Assembly: GCA_016859345.1 (NCBI GenBank)
Contig: CM029116.1
Span: forward strand, 8,281,143-8,345,142
Direction of reading: 5' to 3'
DNA from: Istiophorus platypterus
Lineage: Eukaryota; Chordata; Actinopteri; Istiophoriformes; Istiophoridae
Length of the DNA: 64,000 bases
The notes below the pieces were generated by a model. That model made no database searches. It saw only the letters and a list, made by a program, of their open reading frames with translations, and was not told where the DNA came from. Numbering within the stretch: the stretch's first letter is position 1; each line of letters begins with the position of its first letter. The position numbers and the translations under genes were made by a program. This document shows positions 39,740 to 52,056 of this stretch, one piece after another.

Positions 39740-41434
39740 GTGGGTGCAAATACCTGCAGCCAGGCTCCGAAATCGTGTGGAAATGCTTCCCCAAAGAGTC
39801 AGGGCTCTTATTGCAGCATATTAATACCCATTCTTTGCAAATGCTCAACAGTTATATGTGGATGCAACATTTGAGTTTCCAAACAGTGAACTTTCCTTGG
39901 TGACAAAAGCTTTCATTATAATTGCAGTTGCTGTGAATCCCTGGGTGAAACTCAACTTAAAGAGAACACCCTCACCCACACACATCATTTATACTGCAAA
40001 CTGTCATGTGGAGAAGACAGGTTCCTCTTTTCAAAGGTAAACAAATCGTAACGCTCTCACAGGATTGTCACGCCCACCCTGGCACTGAATTGGAAATTCC
40101 ACAGAGGGGGAAAGTGCAGCTCTTCCCTCTACACAGTGCTTCGGGAGGCCGCCCCGTTGTTACTCGTGGATCCGCGTCGCTCGGGGCTCCGCGCGCTGAC
40201 TCAGTCTCTGCCCGGAGGTCCGAGGCGTACCCTGGGTCCCGTACGCCGCGACTGAGCGCACTTGTCACTGCGGATAGTCCTCACAGAGATGGCCCAGGGT
40301 AACGAGAGGAACGCTCCGGTTTAGCCCCACGTGCAGCTCGTCGGCAGCACTGTGGCTCCCTTTTATGTGTTTACGGCTCCCGCTAAATGTATTTGCTGTG
40401 AAGACGGTTTAGATTTTACCGAGAAAATAAAGCAACATTTTTTTTTCTTTTTCTTTTTTTTGGCATCAAGTGGAATTAAATACAAATGTCCGGGAGATAA
40501 AATCACTCCCTAAATCTCATAAGTGGCACCTCAAGTAAAGTGATAGCCTTTGTTTGATATGACCATTACCCCGGTGCCAGCACTTCAACATGCTAGCTGC
40601 TGATGTCACATCTGTACTGAATCAAAGGGTCATTTCGCCATTTCACCTAAATCCCATAAAAACTAAAAATGAAGCATTCTCTCTTATTGAGGCCTGCAGA
40701 GTTGCAGTTCAATGTATCACGGTTTTTCCGATGCTTGTTTTTCCAGGTTCCCAGATGTGCACCAACAGGGGTGTCCTTGAGTGGCAGGAGCTGTTTTCGA
40801 ATCAGGGGCCAAATCTGGAAACAGGCACTGGAAAATATCAGGAATCGTAGATATTAAATGCATTAGAGCGAGATGTCTTTTAGCCATTTTCAGAGCAAGC
40901 AGCACTCCTAGATGTCGCTCTCTATTGTAGCAAATGCTTTGGAGGAAAAACAGCTACGGAGCAGAGGGGTGTGCTGTAGTGCAGCCCGGTATCTATCATC
41001 TGTCTTTCTATCACACAACCTAATACACACTGGCCTGTACAAGGCTCAGGTGGTGGTGTGAGCTGGGGGAAGGACAAAGAAAGACTAGCAAGGCGTTCAT
41101 TGTTTTCACTAGGAAAATGGTGCAAGATCGACACCCTGTGGTGGGACGGCGAACGACCGCAGTCTCTTTTTTATCTCAAGGTAATAGGGTCAATTAAATA
41201 AATTCACATAATTCAGTGAAAATAAGTTATTTTTTTCCTCATTTTTTTTTCAAATGTGGCAAATTCACAGAGGGATTTCAAAAAGAGCACAGCATCCTTT
41301 AAACCGATATGAGGGCATGGCCTGATTTCATTCAGTGTTATTTTGGGACCGGGGCTTTGTCAACAACTGCCTTCTACTGACAGAATAAACACACAAAAAA
41401 ACCCCCACCACACAATAAAGAGACTAGGTCAACA
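39740..41434. other. Gene-free stretch upstream of the hAT element
   Basis: No exon was recognised. 40070-40330 is CpG-rich. A T-rich run lies near 40438-40461. The rest is AT-balanced single-copy DNA. Confidence 0.5.
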
Positions 41435-41631
41435 CAGTGGTGGAACGAGCACTCAGATATTTTATTTAGTAATATTATATTTTATTTATTTAGTGTAGAA
41501 ATGCAGTTACAAGTAAAAGTCATGCACTCAGATTTGACTTAAGAAAAAGAACAAAAGTAGCATCAGAATATACGTAAAGTACCAAAAGTAAAAGTACACA
41601 TTATGTCGAAAGGTCCTTTTGGGAAAACTTA

Positions 41632-41669
<38 letters not shown>

Positions 41670-42377
41670 GATAATTGTTGATGTAATAATGTTTACATCC
41701 CTTTAATGTAGCAACTGGAAAAGTTGGAGCTAATTTGAATTACCTAATAGACTGTAAGCTTGAGAACATCCCTCCGGGGATCAATAAAGCCTTATGTTAC
41801 CTTAATTTAATCCATAATAATCCATCATGATTTATTTGTTGCTGTTTATTAGGAGAGGAGATCGTGTGGCTCGGGTCCAATCCGTCCAGCTCATATTCCT
41901 CATCAGCCTATAATGTTGTCATCCCGATTGTCACTACTGTTAATTTGCTACGTTCTGTACTCAGGACATCTATGTCGTCTAGTTCTCCTCCAGAGGTTTC
42001 TCCCACTTCTTTCCCATTGGATGTTTGTTTGTTTGTTTGTTTCTTTGCTTGTTTTTTTTTTTGAGGGGAGGTTTTTCGATGTCCAATTTGAGAGTCTGAT
42101 AATGTCATATGCTGCACAGATTGTTAAGCCCCTTGACGCCAGTTTATAAATTGTTATTTTGGGGTAAATGAATCAAACTTGAATTGATTATATCTTACTA
42201 TTATCGATCTGAGTCTGCATTTCAACTATAGTTATCAAATGCACGAATTGGAGTGGGAAAAGTACAGCATTTCCCTTTGAATGCGGTGGTGTAGAAGAAC
42301 AAAGTCACTGAAAATGGAGAAAAACGGAACCACATGACAAGTAAGCCAAACATTTTACTAATTACTTTCCAGCACTG
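41435..42377 (+). mobile_element. Non-autonomous hAT-type element, copy 2, with imperfect 8-bp target duplication
   Basis: Left end CAGTGGTGGAACGAGCACTCAGAT, right end ATTACTTTCCAGCACTG. The ends are imperfect inverted repeats. The flanking 8-mers are GGTCAACA (41427-41434) and GGTAAATA (42378-42385), matching at six of eight positions, which suits a decayed 8-bp hAT target duplication. Inside are AAGTAAAAGTACACATTATG and GGAAAAGTTGGAGCTAATTT, shared with the copy at 59711-60019, and a TA run at about 41638-41662. The 943-bp element ends 288 bp before the tada2a start codon. Confidence 0.75.
41638..41662. repeat. TA dinucleotide run
   Basis: About 12 TA units inside the hAT-type element. Confidence 0.9.
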
Positions 42378-42519
42378 GGTAAATACACAGGTTGTTAAAC
42401 ACTAATCGTGAGCTGAATAAATGTTTATTATTAGGTGACTGTTTTCCATAAGTGGTACAAATCCACTGCTGGGATCAACAGCAAATAACAAAATAAAACC
42501 TAAATGTGGTGAAAATAAC

Positions 42520-42860
42520 GTTGCAAATTTGGGAGAGGCGTCCATCGATCGACTCGGGCTCGACTCGCTTTGCCTCGGCGGTCAGGTTTTGCTCGCAAGC
42601 GTCGAAAAATAGATCGATCCAAAACATCCACTCCGGTTGCAGCTTCGTTGAAAAGCGTCGTCGCATGGACCGACTGGCATCTTTTGGAAGTGAGTTTCAA
42701 CCGGGTCTCTCACACGAATGCGGCCATCGAGGCTTTAGATTAAAACCCCCCCCCGGTCTCTCCTCGGTCTGCCAGCGATTAGCCACGTTAGCTCCACCGA
42801 GCGTCGCTCACGGCAACTTTAGCATGTGGCGGCACTTAACGCCAGTTGTGTGCTATCAAG
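42520..42860 (+). promoter_or_regulatory. tada2a: CpG-rich promoter / 5' UTR region of tada2a
   Basis: CpG dinucleotides are dense here (for example CGTCCATCGATCGACTCGGG at 42539), in contrast to the AT-rich DNA on both sides, and the block straddles the first coding exon at 42665. I see no clear TATA box, as expected for a housekeeping CpG-island promoter. An ATG at 42506 is in frame with the start and no stop lies between. The exact start of transcription cannot be told from sequence. Confidence 0.6.
42665..42689 (+). CDS. tada2a: tada2a coding exon 1
   Basis: Residues 1-8 plus the first base of codon 9, from ATG to the donor GTGAGT at 42690. Joining to exon 2 makes an Asn codon and gives the family start Met-Asp-Arg-Leu-Ala-Ser-Phe-Gly-Asn-Asp-Pro. 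Confidence 0.9.
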
Positions 42861-45800
42861 AAAATAACAACAACAACAAAAAGTATTTACCCGCAGTTAA
42901 AGACACGATGTTTCTGAAATCCTGTCTTTTTTTTTATTCCTGATAACTCTCAGGTTCAGGGAAAAGTCCGGGATAACCGATAAACCAAAGAAAACTAGGG
43001 CTACATTAGCTCAGCTAGCTCTGAGATTACCGTTGGTTTAGTATTTGCTTTGATTTTTTAAAAACATCTCTTTGCAAACTTATGCTATGTTGTTATCCAG
43101 ATTATGGATTAAAGTGTCTTCTGAATGAACCGATGTTTTGATAGTATCATCACACCCAGTGATGGAAGAAGTGCTCAGATCCCCATTCAGAAACCTGCAG
43201 GTCATGAAAGGGTATTTAAATCTTAAATGATACGGACAGATGTCTTAAACATTTTATAATCTAATACTATCCGCTTCCTTAGATAGTGAGGTTAGTAACG
43301 AAATGCTTTTAGCAGATTTTAGGTAAAACTGGATGTAAAATTCACAATACTGTTGTTGAGACTGACAACGATACCGTGTTTATTAGGTTAATCTGCCCAT
43401 TCATTCATTCATCTCCTCATTTTCTGGTGTATATCCAGGTCTAGGTCCTGATAAAAGATAAATTAACATTATCATTGTTATTATTCATTTTTATTACTAT
43501 CACTGTTATTTACAGCTGAAAAGTAGTGAAACAAAATCAATATAAATATCAGTGAATTAATGCGCATTGACAATAATTCTGGCTCTGACTATTGTTCAGT
43601 AATATCTTTAGCTGAGGGTGAGGGGTTTTTTGTTTGTTTTTTTTAAGTTTAAATCATTTAACATTGCTTGCGAAGGTGTAGCGAGCGTTCTTTGCTGCTG
43701 GGTGTCTTGAGGACCCCCTCCAGGCAGGTCGATTCCTTTCATTGTCGATTTTGCGCTCGATTGATTTATTGTTTGGTCTATAAAATGTTAGAAAACAGTG
43801 AAAAGTGGCTGTTATGATTTGCAATTTGTTAGAATTGCTAGTTTTAATTGACTGTCAGTGCAAAACACCCAAATAATTAATTTTACAGACCAAATATGAT
43901 GAAGGAAAGCAGCAAATGATCACATCTAAGATGCTTTAACCAACAATGTCTTTTTTTGAAAAATGGCTGAAATTAATAATCAATTATTAACATTGTTGCT
44001 GATTAATTTTCTTTTGGCTGACTAATCATTGCAGCTCCGGGTTATATATAAAATATGCAAAAAATCTTTGCTTTCAATAATAACTTGTGAATTATATGTT
44101 TTTTCAGTTAAAACAAACATTCAACCACCTGGTTATAAATCCCTAAAATGACACCTAAACCTCCCAGAATCTATGAATATGCGAATGGTTTTCACTTCAA
44201 AAGTTTAATTCCTGTATACAAGGTGATTTTAATCTGTAAAAAAGGGTTTGTATTGATAATCTGAATCATGTCTGTTTCAGATGATCCCTTTGATAAACCA
44301 CCGTGCAGAGGTTGTTCATCTTATCTCACTGAGCCTTACATCAAGTGTGCAGAATGTGGACCCTCTGCTTTCTTACTCTGCCTCCAGGTTAGTGGGTGAC
44401 AATCACCTAAATGTCAGCAGAGCCCTTGTTTATTCTCAGACCGCTCGGTGTGACTGAAACAAAGCAAATGTTTTTATTTCAGTGTTTCACCAGAGGATTT
44501 GAATACAAGAAGCACCAGAGTGATCACAAATACGAAATCATGGTAAGGGAAATACAAACTGTCTGTCGTTCGTCTCTCTCACACAGACACACGCACTCTT
44601 TCAACGTCTTTCCTCACTTTTTACCTCCTCGTATAGACATCGGACTTCCCCGTACTGGAGCCCGGGTGGACGGCTCAGGAAGAGATGGCCCTGTTGGAGG
44701 CAGTCATGGACTGTGGTTTTGGAAACTGGTTAGTGCTTCATCTGTTGTTCTTTTTTTTATTTTTTTTTTTACTACTCCATCGTTACGCCACAGTAACTTA
44801 TCATAGACCTCTTACCAGTTTTCCTGTTGTCATTCTTTAGTATTCAGTGTGTGTTTCAGACATATCATGTATTTTTTAGTTCCAAATTCAGACGTTCATT
44901 GCCTTGGGGTTGAAACTCCAAACTAAATTTCATATTTGAAAACCTTGCCTGAAAGGCCTTCCCAAACCTCTCTGCCACTATTGGTATTGATGTAGACAGC
45001 TGTGCAAAAGTTCAAGGCACTAAAAATAACGTTAGAATGCTTTGTAATTCATTTATCATTTAACATCATACAAAGTGCAGAAGACAGAAAAAACAGTGTG
45101 TGACCACCCTCTGCCTCTAAAACAGCACCAGTTCACCTCAGTCCCCTTTTTTTGTGAAGGTATTGGGCAGCTAGGCTGGACCAACTGTCTTGGAGAACCT
45201 GCCACAGTTCTTCCGTGGATCTTGTCTGTCTCAGTGTCGCGTGTCTCCTCATATGGTTACATTAATATCGTTGGAGCACTACTTTCCAGTTACCTTTTTG
45301 ATTAAGAATAGGGTGAGACAGACCACGGCAGTGTGCGGCACTATTTGATAAATTTACAATTTTTCCAACCTGGTGAATTTATTCATAAACCAGAGCGAAC
45401 CTCCCTCTCAGCTGTTGTAGCGCGCCAACATGTCTATTTGTACCATTTCTCTTCTTCAGGCAGGATGTGGCATATCAGATGCGCACGAAGACCAAAGAGG
45501 AATGCGAGAGTCACTACATGAAGAATTTCATCAATAACCCGCTCTTCTCCTCTACCTTGCTCGGCCTGCGGAAAACAAAGGACTCTCGCTTTGCGGAGGG
45601 CGCTATTCCTTTCAAACGTAAGTACCCATGACACCTACCTCCTCCGGTATTTTCTTACCAATGTAGTGGGACAAATGGGAAACAGAAAATGCTCATTATG
45701 TGCTCACAAATCCATAGAGGTTTAGTTGCATGTTGCAGGCCCCAGCCACGAGCCCTGTCTGCTGGTAATGTTAAGCAGCAATCAAACTGTTTTTAAAAAA

Positions 45801-48800
45801 TGATAGTTGCATTAATTATGGTCCTCCAGAGCAGCCAGAGGAGAGATTTTTGCATAAAACACTCTGAAGTGCAATGTCACTGAAAGCCTAAAAGGACGCT
45901 GCCCCCGAGAGTTGGACAGAAGCGGACGATGAGTCAGGAACTTGTCTGGGTTCCTGGCTGGCTTCAGGCCTCCATCTGTCGCAGCGTTTGACCGCTCGAC
46001 TGAGATTTCGCTGTCACGTTCACACAGCAGTCGAGAAAGTCTAGGCAGACTCTGAGACTCGTTGTGTCTCTGGTTTCTCTCGGGGCTGCTGGGAGCATTA
46101 GAAACCCGAATCTCGCCGGAGGTTCGTAGGCGGCGCGCGTCTCCTTTTTCGTGCACAATACACAGATAATTTATTGTACGCTCATTTTCTCTTTGCCTTT
46201 GTTCTGATACCACAGCCACCGATGATCCCCCTCGGCCCACGTTTGACTCCGTGCTGTCTCGAGACATGGCCGGATACATGCCAGCCAGAGCAGACTTCAT
46301 GGAGGTGAGGTGACACATGTTTTCCTATGAATTAATGAAACGGCCACTAGATGGCCCGTTGTGAAATATTATCCAGACAGCGATTCGTGCCCTTGTTTTC
46401 TCGAAGTGGGCCATTCATCCCGTTGTTTGCTTTTTACTCATAAATTGTTTTCCAACATGAGCACATGTCGGTGATCATTGAACGGTTCCATGTGAACCCA
46501 GATCAAACCGGCCGATTATGAAAATCGTTTTCCACTGTCCTGGCAGGAGTTTGACAACTATGCTGAATGGGATTTGAAAGACATCGACTTTGTGGATGAT
46601 GACTCAGACATCCTTCGTGGTTGGTAGAATCACAGTGGACTTTTTTTAAAAATTGTTTTCATCGATAAATAAAACAATTGTTTGAATGACCTCGTTTATT
46701 TTACTGTACACCCTTAACTGTGGCCCATGTTCTGTTTCAGCACTCAAGCTGGCAGTTGTCGACATATATCATTCAAGATTAAAGGAGAGGCAGCGGAGGA
46801 AAAAGTAGGTCCTTACTTAATACAGTAAATGATGAATATACAGTGTCATGTAATTACCCATGTCTCTCAGTAGATGGCATGTAAGCCTCTATATTGATGT
46901 TTTGGAGCTTCATTTCCCATACATACTACTTTATGCTTTGAGGTTGAATACATGCATTTTATACAGAATTAAAATTTCCAATGCAAACAACTTTAAACCC
47001 CTGACTGTACCTTCTTAATATTAATGAATGCTAATAATGCTAATATATTTATACCTTCTAATCTAAACTTCAATTATTATTTTGTTAAAAAAACGCTTCA
47101 AAGACACAAGTCCTGGGAGACCGGGATTGTTGCGGAGTCGGCAGCTCGGCTATAATTGCATATTTAAGCCTTTTGTCAGGCTGTCATTAGGAGCCATGGG
47201 GAATCATTCAGGTGCAACTTACAAGCTGCGGGAACCTCTTTTCAAACCTCGAATATTTTTAGAAATCGGGAAGAATGTATCTGTCCCCTGGCGAACGCTG
47301 TTCACGCCAAATTGTTTGACGTTTTGCCCAGTTTGAGGCTGGCAAGACTGCAGGAGACTTTTGGAAAATTATTAGAAGCTCACAGGATATGCATGTTGTA
47401 TGTATGCATTGTGATCTCAAAAAAAACTATGGCTGACTGTAATACTTTATATTAAAAACCCGTTTCAAAGATCTGGAATCATCATTAGTGACCATATATG
47501 ACGCCTTCCTGCTCAAATACACATTTGACTTTGGAGCTGAAAAAATTAGTGGATCGAAAAATAAAAGCAAACGGCAACTACTCTGATAATTGTTTGTCCT
47601 TGTGCAAAACAAAATGTCAAATATATTCTAGTTTATTTTCTTATCTACGAGGATTTTCTGCTTTTCAATTAATTAATTTTTTTGTCTTTATCTGATAACA
47701 TGCTCTCAGTTGGCAGTTTATTAGGTACACCTAGCAAGACTCAAACAGTCCTGCAGTAAAATCTTTGGTTGAAGCTCTTGTAATCAGGAGAGGATTCAAC
47801 TGTAAGTTCATTTTTGAGGTTTGTAGTGTTTGGTGCTATTTAACTGCTTTATGCTACTGGACAGGTGTTTCTATTATTTTGTCCACTGCATCCATTGCAT
47901 AGTAGATTTAAATAACAGAGACACCTCAGTCTCCAGGTGACCAGTCAGTTGAACAAGGACCTCTCTAAAACAAAAACTTATCCCTATAATAGAAAAGAAT
48001 GGTTAGATTAAGCCCTGTTAAGTTTCTATAAAATGAAGAACTTCCATTTGCTACCCGTCCCTCTTCTTGAGGGTGTTAGTCAGTCAGCTGGAGAGAGTTC
48101 CTCCCCGCTCTCGGCTTGTGAGCTGTCGATCTTGGACGTGCGCGGAGTCAATCCTCGCTGTAACAGATCCATCACTAAATCAACTTTAATGAGTTCCTGC
48201 TCTCGGAGCATGGGGGGAATGGCATGTCTGGCCGGGCAGGCACGTCGAGGTCCCTTCTCTCTCCACACCCCCTACTTCATCCCTGTTAGCTTGCTGCTGG
48301 TCAGATACTCTTCCAAGGTTGTGACACAAGCCGAGATCCTGAGTTTCGACCCCTGAACCCACAGAGTTCACTTTTCGAGGGGGGAGGGGGCATGACAGCC
48401 GTTTTCCAGCAATTTGCCTTTAGCCTCAAGCCCAGTTTGTCGAGCTGCATTCGCCTAGCCGCTGTTGTGTTGTGTTAGACGTGGTTGGTTTTAGCCAGCC
48501 AGACCTAATAAACTGCCAACTGAGTGTTCGTATTGGGTGATCAAATGTCACAATGACGTTATAGCCTGTAACTGCCAAGATGATTGCATGGGAATGAATG
48601 CCAGGTTTAATTTTACAGAGTCACAGTAATCTGAATGTTAATTTGCATAGTAATAAATCAAAATCCGCATTTCTTTTTCTTTTTCTTTTTTTTTTTTTCT
48701 TCCAGGATTATTCGAGACCACGGCCTGATCAACCTCCGGAAATTCCAGAGTAAGTCCCACTCTTACGCCCACACGGAATCGGGCGGCGGCAGCATTCACA

Positions 48801-51800
48801 GCAACCCGCCGAGGCATCTGACACCTACCGGCCAAATCGCTGCTGGGGGGGGGGTTTCTATGGATGCATGCAAACAGCTCCAGTGTAATAACCACCGTTC
48901 ACCTCCGCGGCCCCCCTCAGAGCAACAGGCCGAGCTCCTGTGTTTTCGATCGGGGCTGCGAGCAGTCCACGGGGGCTGCGTGTCAGAGTGTGCCACGGCA
49001 TAATTGCTTCACTGTGAACAGATCCCTGTGCGATGAGTGCTCCTGCCATAACGGCTAAAACGCAGGGGTTGGGGGGGGCTGTCTTTTATCGATCCACCTG
49101 TCGCAGGTTGGATTTCAGCGGGCTCTGTAATGTAATTCTTTGCATCCCTCGGGTTCTCGCCCTTGAGGTCAAACAGAGGGGGTTGCTATGGATGGATTTG
49201 TCCAATTAAAGCCTCTGTTTATTTAAACCGAGCTCGACCTCCCGGCCCATCGTTATATCGCCACGTGTTGCACTTTGAAACTGTCTGTGGTTTGGGAGTT
49301 GAAGAGTTCTCCCCTCATGTTTTATTTATGCAGCCTCCAGCCTCCAGTTAGCCGCCCCCCCCTCCCTTATCTCTCCAGTCTTTCAAGACAAAAGGGAACT
49401 CGGAGTAGCCGTAGAGCTGCAGACTGGTTGTCATGGAGACTGTCAAAGATTGTGTGTCTCTACCGTGTGTGTGTGTGTGTGTGTGTGTATGTGTTCATGT
49501 GTGTGACACGTGCAATAATGGAGGCAGTCTCCGAGCCTGGGAGGCTCACAGTGTCATGTCTCAGTAACTGCTGGAGGCAGATTGACCAGCGTTGTTGTTC
49601 TAGGGCAGCAGTCTATCTCAAGTCCTGTACGGGCTTGTTACATTAGATGTCTCCTGTCTGTCTGTCTTTCCCTGCTCTTGCCTTTTGTTTGCAGTCAGCG
49701 TTTGTGCGCCGTTATGAGACCACACACGGCAGTGTTGGATGTCTCCTTAGAGATGTGGACAACACGGTGTGTCCGTGGCTTAGTTAAGGACATGACTTCA
49801 TGTGTTCAGCCTGAGATGGCAGCTGCTTATTAAAGCTCACAAACAGGGGCCTGATGAAGGAAGGAACCTGACTGACTCTCTCTCTCGCACACTCATACAT
49901 GCACTCGCACACACAAAAGTATAACAGCTTTCCTCTCTGGCTTTGATACGTGTCCATTACTCGCCAACGCAGGCGATGCGTTGATACAAACACGACGAAC
50001 CGTATGCTTGCAGGGCGAGTTAAGTGGTGGTCGGTGGTCAGTACGCTGTGGTGGGGGCAGCAAAGCATCCAATTTGCACCCGTAGTTCCAATGCAACTAA
50101 AAAAAAAAAAAATGGCAAACTACAAAAGGCATTTTTCTACATGATGAAGTTACAGAGAAAATAAGAGCAGTAAGAAACTGGAGAAAATGTAACACGACAC
50201 AACATTACTCCTACCTGAAAATAATGTCAGACAAATAGAAAGCCCGACAAATACTCTGTATAAACACCAGGTCGTAATTTCCCCAAAGCCCTTGACGATG
50301 CATCCGAATCGCATGTTTTATTTGACCAACAGCCCAAAATCCGAAGATCATCAGTTTACGAGCAGATATAACAAAGAAAAGCCTGAAACCATCGCATATG
50401 AGGAGCTTTATCCAACAAATATTTGGAATTCTTCCTTTAAAAAAAACAAATGACTGAAACTATTATCCGATAATCAAAATACCGGCCTGTAAATCGATTC
50501 CTTTGTTCCATCGACTGTTATTTGAAGCTACGTTCCTTGCGTGGGGAATTTTGCTTTGGTGCGATTGTCAGTAAAGCAAAATAAAGAAATGTGAGAATGT
50601 AACAACAGTAAGATTCGGCTACTTCAGATTTAATGATTAAATATGTGTAATGTGAACAAATAAAATGTGTGTGAACACCACATGGTAATATACAAAAAAA
50701 GAGTACAAGCATACAAGCATGGGTTGTTTACAGTCAACTGTCACTAGTATACAGTTAATATACAGCTTCTGTCTGACCTCCACAGTCTGGACGTGAGACT
50801 GATTTGTAATCCCCGTCCTTACTTGCTATATTATAACCAGACTTGTGATCCCTGATTTCTTGCCTCATACTCGGAAGAAACAGGCTGTTTAATAAAATCT
50901 GATAGAGGAGTGAAAGTGAGCTCTCGGCAAGGAAACACGAGACGGAACCAGGTCAGCCGGTAACACTCAGCATGGCGTGTCCTTTGTCAGCATGTGGCCA
51001 AAAACAAAAGCTCAACATGTGCATTGAACAGAAACAAATAAACGCGGAATGATTCCCGTGGAGCGGAAACTTTCCCTATTTTTTCCAAAGCTTCGGAGCA
51101 GCTGATAACAAAGTGCAGCTCAGAAAAAGACAAAGCCTGCTGCTGAAACTGGACTAAGCTTCATTAAGAAATGAAGATGAAGACGAGGAGGGTTTTTTTT
51201 TTAGTGTTTAAAGGCCCCGGCAGGATTTTCTGTGCAGATTTACTCGCGGTAATGTTTAAAAATGAATTTTCATCCTTTTATATACTGTGAAGTGAGGTGC
51301 CTCGGCAATAATGGCCACTTGATTGTTTCCACCTGCAGTTGAGTTTCAGGAAGATTTATCGTAATTACAATTGACACTAAGTTGTTTGGTTGCGATGGCA
51401 AGTTTAAACAACTTTTGAATTGCAGTGGAGAAGGAATTGAAAAATCTTGAACTTTATTTCCAGGAGAGATAAAAGATAATAAACCGCATATGCAGTACTG
51501 TATAAAATTAAGGATTTTCTAAACCAAGCCTCATCATGTATACTGTTCTCCAGAGGTCCATATATACCATACTGTGTAGAAGTACAGGGAAATATGTATT
51601 TTAAAAAATACTGATTTTTGTATCGTAAATCCAAAAAATAAACAGAATTACTATCACGAACCAACCAAGGAGACAGTAGAGATACTCCACCGACAGCAGC
51701 CCGAGGAGATTGTAAATGCAGAGCGGCCACAGAATGGCTGTGATAATAGATACCAGTAATATTTACGCACCCATAAACCCAGCGTTTATTTTGAGCTGCA

Positions 51801-51973
51801 TGTTAATGGCTGTTCACTGGTGGTGAAAACAGGTAAACAAAAACAAAGCCAGTCGCTGCACTTCTCCCGGCACAGTCTAAAAATCATAAACTGCTCATGT
51901 GTAAAAGGATTTAAGGAGGTGGATTTTTCTTTCATATTCCTGCTTTACATTTGTCTGTATCTGCTGCCAACTC

Positions 51974-52056
<83 letters not shown>

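Noticed and set aside
42690..42943. Read-through of tada2a exon 1 past the donor (frame open to 42943)
   Set aside because: The GTGAGT donor at 42690 joined to exon 2 restores the conserved Asn-Asp-Pro sequence, and the read-through residues do not resemble TADA2A.
48033..48356. 107-residue frame inside the intron 8 element as a transposase
   Set aside because: No catalytic motif or similarity to known transposases is visible.
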